Assembly: GCA_964625745.1 (NCBI GenBank)
Contig: CAZVCJ010000059.1
Span: forward strand, 1 to 22,244
Origin: CAZVCJ01 sp964625745
GTDB taxonomy: Bacteria; Chloroflexota; Anaerolineae; VGOG01
Length of the DNA: 22,244 nt
Direction of reading: 5' to 3'
A program made the position numbers and the translations under genes. Shown one piece after another: positions 8,154 to 15,192 of this stretch. Each line of letters opens with the position of its first letter. The first letter of the stretch is position 1. The notes under the pieces were generated by a model. The model was given only the letters and a program-made list of their open reading frames with translations, was not told the origin of the DNA and searched no databases.

Positions 8154-8522
8154 GGAGCTTCCATTGTGATGATCGTCGGGAGTGATGCTCATTTCATCTA
8201 CCTGATGCAACATTACACGAGGACAAGCGGGTATCAAGCAGTCGTTGCGCCCCTCGATGGGGAGGTGGTAGCGTTGGCCAAACAGAAGAGACCGGCGATG
8301 ATCGTGCTGGAATCTGACCTTGCAGAGTCAGCGAGCCGGGACATACTGCAGGCGCTAAAAGCCGATCAGGCCACGAATGACTTCCCAGTGATGGTCTGCT
8401 CGTGGCAGGATGAGGAGACGAGCATTCTGGCGCAAGAGGCCGATAGTTATCTGCGGAAGCCGGTGTCGTATGAGGAATTCCTGGCCGCGTTGAAGGAAGT
8501 GGCGCATATCTCCGGTGCATGA
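8154..8522 (+). CDS. Stand-alone receiver-domain protein, 5' end in the gap, phospho-site degenerate
   Basis: The readable 122 residues begin at the first beta strand ('ASIVMIVGSDAHFIYLMQHY') of a CheY-like receiver, so only a few N-terminal residues are likely to be missing. The pattern continues with 'RPAMIVLESDLAES', 'ILQALKADQATNDFPVMVCS' and the conserved-type Lys in 'SYLRKPVSYEEF'. At the usual phospho-acceptor Asp position I read Glu or a shifted Asp ('VLESD'), and the first acidic pair is reduced to 'GSD'. It may therefore not be phosphorylated normally, or the Glu may mimic the phosphorylated state. It follows the hybrid kinase gene on the same strand and is probably its partner. No output domain is visible. 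Confidence 0.75.
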   Translation, partial: GASIVMIVGSDAHFIYLMQHYTRTSGYQAVVAPLDGEVVALAKQKRPAMIVLESDLAESASRDILQALKADQATNDFPVMVCSWQDEETSILAQEADSYLRKPVSYEEFLAALKEVAHISGA

Positions 8523-8699
8523 TTCAAAGGCCCGTGTTGCGACCCTGCGGTGAAGAAGCGGCGTGGACGAGCCAAGAAAGGATGGAAGCCCAAATTAAGG
8601 AGGTGATGAGAATCGAGAGGTCACTAATATAGGCTTTTGAAGGATTTGCCCCGCTCGTTTGGTTCTTTGCGTCCGGAAAACCCAGGCGCATTTTATGAA

Positions 8700-8870
8700 C
8701 CCTATTCAAATGGGTGCGTTTCATTTCGGTTGAGGTTAGACTTCGGAAGTCTTCGACTGAGGATTTTGAGGGTAAAAGCGACTCGAAATCGCCTCACAAG
8801 CCGCTGGGCAGAGTGCTCTTGAGACTTCCGAAGTCTTGTCCAACTCATTTGAAACACACCCTATTCAAAT
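8700..8870. repeat. MITE-like inverted repeat upstream of the importer genes
   Basis: Arms at 8709-8752 and 8823-8865 are imperfect reverse complements (…GTGCGTTTCA…AGACTTCGGAAGTCT against AGACTTCCGAAGTCT…TGAAACACAC…). Each arm holds a 15-base near-palindrome, at 8738-8752 and 8823-8837. The 12-base direct repeat CCCTATTCAAAT occurs at both ends (8700-8711 and 8859-8870). The structure fits a small non-coding mobile element. The AGACTTC palindromes could also be protein-binding sites, since they sit just before the binding-protein gene. The rest of 8523-8886 shows no gene. Confidence 0.6.
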
Positions 8871-8886
8871 CAATTGGAGGATCAAA

Positions 8887-10372
8887 ATGAAGAAAAAGCT
8901 TTTCGTAACTCTAGTGTTGGCCCTGGTTCTTACGCTTGCTTTGGGCGCTTGTGCCCCAGCGGCCACGCCAACGCCGACGCCGACGCCAAGGCCCCAGCCG
9001 ACGATGCCTCCGCCGACTGCAACTTCACCACTGCCCACGGAGACTCCAGAACCGACTGCAGAGGTGGTGGAACCTGTGGCCACCATAAGAATCTGGGCCG
9101 ATGACACCCGCACAGAGCCTTTGCTCGCACTCGCAGATGACTTTCTCGCTGAATACAACGTGCAGCTCGTCGTCGAAGACCTGGGTGTGGTTCAAGACAT
9201 TCGGTCCCAGGCGATCATCGCGATACCAGCCGGTGAAGGTCCCGACATTTACATCGGCGTCCACGACTGGCTTGGAGCGCTGGTCGAGAGCGGCCTGGTA
9301 GCCCCCATCGACCTGGGTGATAAACGAGATGAATTTGTCGAGTCGAATTTGGAGGCTTTCACCTATACAGATGGCCAGCTCTACGGCGTGCCATACGCCT
9401 CCGAGAATCTTGGGTTCTTCTACAACACTGATCTGGTCACTGAGCCGCCCNNNNNNNNNNNNNNNNNNNNNNNNNNNNNNNNNNNNNNNNNNNNNNNNNN
9501 NNNNNNNNNNNNNNNNNNNNNNNNNNNNNNNNNNNNNNNNNNNNNNNNNNGTCGAAGAGGGCCTCATGCCCGAGACCACCGACTATGATACCGCCCACTC
9601 CATGTTTGAAACCGGCCAGATCCCATTCTTGATGGCTGGCCCCTGGGCGCTGGATCGCATACGCGCCTCCGGTGTGCCCTATGCTGTGGCGCCCTTCTTC
9701 CCCGACGACGGCGCCCCGTTCCTCGGCGTGCAGGGTTTCTTGGTCAACCCCTTCAGCGAGAACGCATTGCTGGCGCAGGCATTCCTGACCGAATTCATCG
9801 CCACCGAAGACTTGATGCAGACGCTCTACGAAACCGGAAACCGTCCATCTTCGTTCAAGTCTGTCCTGGCGACTACGGATGATCCTGACCTGAAAGCGAT
9901 GGGAGAAGCTGGTGCGAACGCGATTCCGATGCCAAACATCCCCGAAATGGGTTCGGTGTGGAGTGCATGGAATAACGGCATCACACTCGCGATAACTGGT
10001 GAGCAGACACCTGCGGAAGCCATGACGGATGCGGCGAACCAGGTCCGTGACTTGATCCTCGGCGCGCTGGCCGGCATGGTTAACCTCCCTGGCAGCTATC
10101 AGAAGGGGAGTGGTCTCTGTGGTGCCGATTGGGATCCAGCCTGCGAAGGCACCGCTATGGAAGAGGGCGAGGATGGGCTCTACACACTCGTCGTTGAATT
10201 ACCCGCAGGCGACTACGAATTCAAAGTCGCTTTGAACGGTGACTGGGGCGTGAACTACGGTTCGGATGGGGCTCAGGACGGACCCAACTACACCCTCAGT
10301 CTGGCTGCTGATAGCACCGTAACCTTCACCTACGATCCAGAAACTCATCTGGTAGAAGTCGCAACCGAATAA
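8887..10372 (+). CDS. Maltose/galacto-oligosaccharide-type ABC substrate-binding lipoprotein with C-terminal X25-like module (internal gap)
   Basis: The N-terminus is a lipoprotein signal (Lys-rich start, hydrophobic core, lipobox 'ALGAC' with Cys22) followed by a Pro/Thr-rich linker. Next comes a family-1 (MalE-like) binding domain: 'GEGPDIYIGVHDWLGALVES', 'GVPYASENLGFFYNTDL', then after the gap 'MFETGQIPFLMAGPWALDRI'. The gap falls in the domain middle. The pieces are in frame only if the true gap length is a multiple of three, and by family comparison roughly 60-80 residues are missing. From about 10079 to the stop is an extra ~96-residue module ('VNLPGSYQ', 'LCGADWDPAC', 'LPAGDYEFKVALNGDWGVNYG', 'VTFTYDPETHLVEV') that matches the X25 module of bacterial pullulanases as I know it. 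Start ATG 8887 has TTGGAGG six bases upstream. It delivers oligosaccharide to the MalF/MalG pair that follows. Confidence 0.88.
9451..9550. other. Scaffold gap (100 N) inside the binding-protein gene
   Basis: The flanks share no sequence. Reading frames on both sides belong to one MalE-like protein, so the gap hides its central part. The 100 N are a placeholder and put the two halves out of frame with each other. Confidence 0.9.
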
Positions 10373-10383
10373 TCAGTTAGGTT

Positions 10384-10419
10384 GGAAAGAAGGCCGGGAA
10401 AATTCTCGGCCTTCTTTCC
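10384..10419 (+). terminator. Strong stem-loop between the binding-protein and permease genes
   Basis: GGAAAGAAGGCCG (10384-10396) and CGGCCTTCTTTCC (10407-10419) form a perfect 13-base stem with a 10-base loop. Only a weak T-rich stretch follows. In binding-protein-dependent operons such a hairpin usually protects the upstream message and lets only part of transcription pass, giving more binding protein than permease. It probably acts as an attenuating or partial terminator. Confidence 0.8.
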
Positions 10420-10458
10420 TATTCTTTGATCACGAAATGAAACCATGGAGGTGAAAAT

Positions 10459-12054
10459 ATGGCTTCCACTGCCTCCCAGAAGACCCTCAAAAAAAGGGCA
10501 GCCCCTTCGATACCGGTTTTGCCTCGGCTAGTGCGTTTAGCGATTTTGATCGCAGTGGACGCCTCTGTACTCTGGTTTCTCAACAAGCTGTTCTCCTTGG
10601 GTTATCTTCCATTAGCAACTGTGCTTTTCATTCTTCTCATTTTCGTTAACTTCGTACTTTTGCGCCGAGAGGCATACCCTGTCCGATGGATGGTCATTGG
10701 GCTGGTATTTATGGCACTGTTTACGATCTATCCGATCTTGTTTACTGTCTGGGTCTCCTTTACGAACTACGGAGAGGGCCATCTCGTCACAAAGGAGCAG
10801 ACCATTGACCAGATTTTGAAAGAGAAATATCTCCCGGAAACAGGGGCGTCATACTCTTGGACTGCCTTTAAGTCCCCGGAAGGTGATTATGCACTCTGGC
10901 TCAAGGATGCAGAAGGGAATGGATATCTGGCGATACCGGGCGAATTACACACCCAACCCCAGCCCGGTGAGTTGGGGATCGGGGAACTCGACGATGGAGG
11001 CATCCCTAAAACGATCGAAGGCTATCAAAGATTGAATGCCATCGTGGCCGCTTCGGATCAAAACCTCACAGAGATCCAGTTTGGTGAGGAAGGAAAAACC
11101 ATCCAGGTTCGATCCCCATCGGAAGCAGCAGAGTTATTGCCCCTTTACGTTTATGATTCTGATCAGGATGCCATGATCAGCCAGGAGACAGGGATGGTAT
11201 TTCAGAACATCCGGGGCACGTTTGTGTCGTCAGATGGCACAGAGCTTCGACCGGGTTTTATCGCCTCAATTCAATTTTCCAATTTCAAAAATTTCTTCAC
11301 CAGCCCCGCCCTGCGCGGCCCCCTGGTCCGGATCGTCGCCTGGAACTTCGGCTTCGCCTTTTTCAGTTTGCTGTTGAATTTCTCCCTTGGGTTGGCCATT
11401 GCCGTCCTGTTCAATGATCCGCGGTTCCCTTTCAAGAAACTCATTCGCTCCTTCTTGATCGTTCCCTACACTGTCCCTGCTCTGATAACCATCTTGATCT
11501 GGCGCGGCATGATGTATCCCCCACTTGGCGTGTTCCACCGCACTCTTGAAGCATTATTTGGGTGGGCTCCACCCTGGTTTACCAACGAATGGTGGGCGAA
11601 AATTGCGATTCTAATCGTTAACCTCTGGCTGAGCTATCCCTACTTCATGCTGATCTGCAGCGGAGCACTGCAATCCATCTCCGAAGACTATTACGATGCA
11701 GCTCAGGTGGACGGTGCCAGCGCCTGGCAGCGGTTTTGGAATATTACCTTGCCCCTACTGTTGATTGCCGTCGGTCCGTTGTTGGTTGCCTCGTTCACCT
11801 TCAACTTTAATAACTTCAATTTGATCTATATCTTCAACGCGGGTGGCCCACCTATGGCCGGTACACCCACCCCAGCGGGGCACACGGACATCTTGATCAG
11901 CTACGTGTATAATCTTGCCTTCACCGCCAGTCGCGGCGTCAACTACGGCTTTGCCTCCGCCATCACCATCATCATCTTTTTCATCGTTGGCGCTATCACG
12001 CTCTTCCAATTTCGCTATACCCGCATGTGGGAGGAGGTCAGTGAAAATGTCTAG
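10459..12054 (+). CDS. malF: MalF-like ABC sugar permease with large periplasmic loop
   Basis: This 531-residue protein has the MalF layout. There are three N-terminal membrane segments (to ~100), then a long periplasmic domain (~105-275, starting 'SFTNYGEGHLVTKEQT' and ending 'FSNFKNFFTSP'), then the transport core with segments from ~285 to ~520. The ATPase-contacting EAA loop is 'EDYYDAAQVDGASAWQRFWN'. The large loop before the core is the MalF signature and separates it from short UgpA/GanP-type permeases. GGAGGTG lies five bases before ATG 10459. The gene overlaps the next permease by eight bases, so they are translated together. The gene name is by family; the sugar could be maltodextrin or galacto-oligosaccharide. 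No ATPase is encoded in this cluster, so a shared MsmX/MalK-type ATPase elsewhere is likely. Confidence 0.92.
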   Translation: MASTASQKTLKKRAAPSIPVLPRLVRLAILIAVDASVLWFLNKLFSLGYLPLATVLFILLIFVNFVLLRREAYPVRWMVIGLVFMALFTIYPILFTVWVSFTNYGEGHLVTKEQTIDQILKEKYLPETGASYSWTAFKSPEGDYALWLKDAEGNGYLAIPGELHTQPQPGELGIGELDDGGIPKTIEGYQRLNAIVAASDQNLTEIQFGEEGKTIQVRSPSEAAELLPLYVYDSDQDAMISQETGMVFQNIRGTFVSSDGTELRPGFIASIQFSNFKNFFTSPALRGPLVRIVAWNFGFAFFSLLLNFSLGLAIAVLFNDPRFPFKKLIRSFLIVPYTVPALITILIWRGMMYPPLGVFHRTLEALFGWAPPWFTNEWWAKIAILIVNLWLSYPYFMLICSGALQSISEDYYDAAQVDGASAWQRFWNITLPLLLIAVGPLLVASFTFNFNNFNLIYIFNAGGPPMAGTPTPAGHTDILISYVYNLAFTASRGVNYGFASAITIIIFFIVGAITLFQFRYTRMWEEVSENV

Positions 12055-12940
12055 TTTGACTTCCGTTCGACGGTTACGTACTTCTGCCACAGCGCAACGC
12101 AGGTTCAGCATTGGCATACGCCTGGTCATTGCGGTTATCCTGATTGTCTTCTCGGTTTTCCCTGTCCTCTGGATGATCTCCGCCTCCCTCAACCCAACCG
12201 GTACGCTGGCCACCCAAACACTGATCCCAAAGAACGCAGGGTTTGGAAACTACCGTGAACTGCTGGCTTCGATTGAGTTCCCTTTCTGGAGGTGGCTTGG
12301 GAATTCGATCAAAATCTCCTCCATCACTTCCGTGCTTTCACTTACCATCACCACGATCGCGGCTTACGCCTTCTCGCGCTTTCGCTTCCGCGGTCGCGTG
12401 ACGATGCTTAAAGGCATTTTGCTCATCAATGTATTCCCCGGCTTGCTGGCGCTTGTTGCCACCTTCCTGATGATCTCTCAGATCGGCGATATTTTACCCG
12501 CCATAGGCCTGAACACCCACGCGAGTCTGATCTTGGTGTACTTGGGTGGTGCGATGGGTGTCAACATCTGGTTGATGAAGGGTTTTCTCGACACGATCCC
12601 GCGCGATATCGACGAGTCGGCCATGGTGGAAGGGGCTACCAACTGGCAGATTTTCACCCGGCTGATCCTACCATTGTTACGCCCGATCTTAATCGTCATC
12701 GCGATCCTCAACTACATCACGACCTATGGTGAGTTCATCCTGGCGCGGGTGCTGCTCAAGAGCACCGAGCAATACACCCTGATGGTCGGCCTACAGAGGT
12801 TCGCTGGGGCACAATTCGGGCAAAGGTGGGGAGTATTTGCAGCCGGAGCGTTGATCGGCGCGCTGCCGATCATGATCATTTACCTCATCCTCCAAGATCA
12901 GATTGTGGGGGGCCTGACTCAAGGCGCGGTGAAAGGCTAA
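12047..12940 (+). CDS. malG: MalG-like ABC sugar permease
   Basis: The 297-residue product has six membrane segments and the MalG family layout: a first segment ending 'SVFPVLWMISASLNP', the 'FSRFRFRG' turn, and the EAA loop 'IPRDIDESAMVEGATNWQIF'. It ends with the typical 'QDQIVGGLTQGAVKG' tail, which in MalG contacts the ATPase. I chose ATG 12047, which overlaps the malF stop by eight bases and has GAGGAGG ten bases upstream. A longer in-frame reading from 11915 would run through malF in another frame and is not credible. It forms the membrane channel with the upstream MalF-like protein. Confidence 0.93.
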   Translation: MSSLTSVRRLRTSATAQRRFSIGIRLVIAVILIVFSVFPVLWMISASLNPTGTLATQTLIPKNAGFGNYRELLASIEFPFWRWLGNSIKISSITSVLSLTITTIAAYAFSRFRFRGRVTMLKGILLINVFPGLLALVATFLMISQIGDILPAIGLNTHASLILVYLGGAMGVNIWLMKGFLDTIPRDIDESAMVEGATNWQIFTRLILPLLRPILIVIAILNYITTYGEFILARVLLKSTEQYTLMVGLQRFAGAQFGQRWGVFAAGALIGALPIMIIYLILQDQIVGGLTQGAVKG

Positions 12941-13088
12941 GAGGTCTCGTCAAAGTAAGGGACGGCGAGCAGGAAGCGGCCCGCGCCCAGGGCCAGCATT
13001 GGCGCACATAGCGCGCCCAACCGGACGCGGGCGTCGTCCCGCCACAGCAGCAGGCTGCACTCAACGGTCACGTCATGAAGCGGGCAGG
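12941..13088 (-). other. GC-rich spacer with a possible gene remnant on the minus strand
   Basis: After malG the sequence becomes GC-rich. Read on the minus strand, 12937 to ~13110 gives an open frame ending 'LALGAGRFLLAVPYFDETS' and stopping inside the malG end. It looks protein-like but I do not recognise it, and there is no start site. It could be the leftover C-terminus of a gene on the other strand, or chance. Confidence 0.2.
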
Positions 13089-13127
13089 CTCCCACGTCGC
13101 TAGATGCAAGGCGTGGGAGTTCCTTTT
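13089..13127 (+). terminator. Probable terminator of the importer genes
   Basis: CTCCCACG (13089-13096) pairs perfectly with CGTGGGAG (13112-13119), and TTCCTTTT follows. The position, about 150 bases after malG and just before the next gene, suits the end of the transport operon. An ATG at 13104 lies in the loop and is not a gene start. Confidence 0.6.
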
Positions 13128-13175
13128 GCCACTGTCTGGGCAAGCATCTTGCGACTTGAAGGCATAGGAGCAACT

Positions 13176-15163
13176 ATGGGCGAATTCTATGTAACCATTA
13201 TCCACCGGCCAGAGATGGTGCCGGAATACCTTCAGAAAGAGGCGGAAGAGGGTAAGAGGGAAGACCTCACCAGAAGCGCGGTCATCCAGGAATCCCTCGA
13301 CATCTTCCGCACCCAGCAGCGGGTCGCCCACGATAATGGCTTGCGGACCACCATCCAGATGACCTACGCCAGCCTGTTCAACGAGGAGGCGGTCGCCATC
13401 GCCAAGGAGCATCACGAGANNNNNNNNNNNNNNNNNNNNNNNNNNNNNNNNNNNNNNNNNNNNNNNNNNNNNNNNNNNNNNNNNNNNNNNNNNNNNNNNN
13501 NNNNNNNNNNNNNNNNNNNTACGCCAGCCTGTTCAACGAGGAGGCGGTCGCCATCGCCAAGGAGCATCACGAGACGTACGGCGACGAAATCGGCTCGACC
13601 TTCCTCGGTCTCCAGTGCCAGGAATTCCGCGATCAGTTCGAGTCCAAGGAGCTGGCCATCTGGCTCTTTTCCATGGAGGACAAGAAGAAAATCGTGGACG
13701 AGGTGATCGGCAAGTTCTACCAGGTGTTCGGCTTCTATCCTACCTCGACCGGCTCCTATTATATGGACGCCGAGCTGGTGAACTATATCAAGGAAAAGTA
13801 CCAGATGATCAAGGTCGCGGTGGCGACCTGCTGGGAGGAAGGCCCCAAAGCCTACTGGAACGCCAACAACTCCTGGTACACCCTCTTTGACGGCAGTCCC
13901 TGGAACCCCTGGATACCGTCCAAGCGCAACATCCACTGCCCGGCTTCGGACGAAGCCGATGACATCGGCATCGTGGCCATTCCTCACCTTTCGCGGGACC
14001 TGATGGCCGTCTTCGATGGGCCGGGCTCCTATTATGGCACCCACCCTCAAAACATCCTGCGGGGCATGGTGTACGAAGACCGCGAAATCCCGTACTTCAA
14101 AAACATCGTGGATCAATACCGTGCCATGGTGAAGTACAATCGCGGCTATGCCTACAACATGATGTTCGTGGGGCCCGGCTGGATGAGCAAGAGTGGTCGC
14201 TGGGAAGCGGACTACGACTTCCTGCTCAAGAGCTACAAGGACGGCATGGCCTATTACGGGCGGCTCAAGCGGGAAGGGAAAGCCAAAGACGTCACTATGA
14301 GCGAGTTCGCTGACATCTATCGGCAGGACCGCCCGTACAGCCGTCCCGAATGTACCCTGTGGAAGGACATCCTGTATGGCTCCAGGCGACAGCAGTTCTG
14401 GTACGCAGACCCCTGGATGCGCGTGTGCCTGGACATGAACCAGGGCGGCGCCATGATTGACCTCAGGCCCTACGCGGCCAAGCTGGTGCGGCCTTGTGGC
14501 GTGGGCACCAAACATCTGCAGGACGCCTCCTATCCCTTCCTCGTCCAGTCCTATTACCGGGCGGGATACTTTACCCACTACGCTGGCGAAGGCGCCGTGA
14601 AGAGCTGCAAGTTCAGCCATCGAGGTGAAGAGGTAGACCTGTGTGCCTGCCGCACCCGCGCCTCTTTTTGGGAAGAGGGGGACACCCGAATCGTGACCCT
14701 TGAACCCGTGGACATCGAATTCACAGACTTTGCCATTACCGTGCAGTCGGTCTTTCGCTTCACCGAGGGCACAGGAGAGATCGAGATCGTGAGAAGGATC
14801 GTCGGCACCACCGACCCGGAGGCAGAGGTCACGATTGACGAATACATCACCGCCTGCTACGGTACCACGGAGTACCCCGAAGACCTGACCGGGGTCAAGC
14901 TCACCCTGGACGGGGCATCGGGGACGGAAACCATCGAGTATGCGTACAAGTGCCGCGAAGCAGAGGTGTCGGGCATCGCGCTGGCAGAGGCCCTGGTGCC
15001 ACAGGTTGACACCCGCCTCACTATGCGCACAGACACGGACGAGGCCAGGGGGTATTTCCGCGAGGGCTTCGCCTTCTCGCCCATGTACACCATCGGCATC
15101 AAGAAGACAATCAGGGGAAAAGGGAAGTTGCGCACGTGGCTCAAGGTAGAAAAGGCCAGTTGA
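13176..15163 (+). CDS. Unknown ~610-residue cytoplasmic protein, predicted carbohydrate-active (possibly DUF3863/DUF3864-like)
   Basis: If the false gap at 13420-13519 and one copy of its 55-base flank are removed, the frame is continuous and gives 610 residues. TAGGAG precedes ATG 13176. The N-terminal ~330 residues look like an alpha/beta barrel: repeated strand-helix units such as 'HDNGLRTTIQMTYASLF', 'DEIGSTFLGLQ', 'GFYPTSTGSYYMD', 'MIKVAVATCWEEG', and a region rich in Trp, Tyr and Asp ('WYTLFDGSPWNPW'). The C-terminal ~200 residues look like beta-sandwich ('FTDFAITVQSVFRFTEGTGE'). There is no signal peptide. From memory the layout recalls the DUF3863/DUF3864 proteins of Bacteroidetes, which have a glycosidase/deacetylase-like barrel, but I cannot confirm this. 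It lies between the importer and a GH53 gene, 29 bases before the latter, so it probably acts on imported galacto-oligosaccharides. I cannot name catalytic residues. Confidence 0.6.
13420..13519. other. False scaffold gap (100 N) with duplicated 55-base flanks
   Basis: The 55 bases 13365-13419 are identical to 13520-13574. Collapsing them restores one open frame of 611 codons from 13176 to 15163, which independently supports an assembly artefact over a biological tandem repeat. Confidence 0.95.
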
Positions 15164-15166
15164 ATG
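15108..15166 (+). repeat. Direct repeat copy A, at the 3' end of the unknown gene
   Basis: This stretch matches 17300-17358 with an exact 31-base core (15126-15156). Here it encodes the last ~17 residues of the unknown protein ('LRTWLKVEKAS'). The other copy lies 2192 bases downstream. Confidence 0.9.
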
Positions 15167-15192
15167 ATCGTTGCTTGCTCAAAGGAGGTTAG

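Noticed and set aside
8597..8632. AAGGAGGTG followed by a nine-codon mini-gene (MRIERSLI)
   Set aside because: The spacing between the ribosome binding site and ATG is only two bases and the frame ends at once. It may be the lost start of a gene displaced by the MITE-like repeat, but nothing supports a product.
12937..13173. Minus-strand open frame between malG and the unknown gene
   Set aside because: It overlaps the malG end and the terminator, has no start signal, and I do not recognise it; kept only as a low-confidence possible remnant.
13104..13175. Upstream ATG as start of the unknown protein
   Set aside because: It lies in the loop of the terminator hairpin and lacks a ribosome binding site; ATG 13176 has TAGGAG at good distance.
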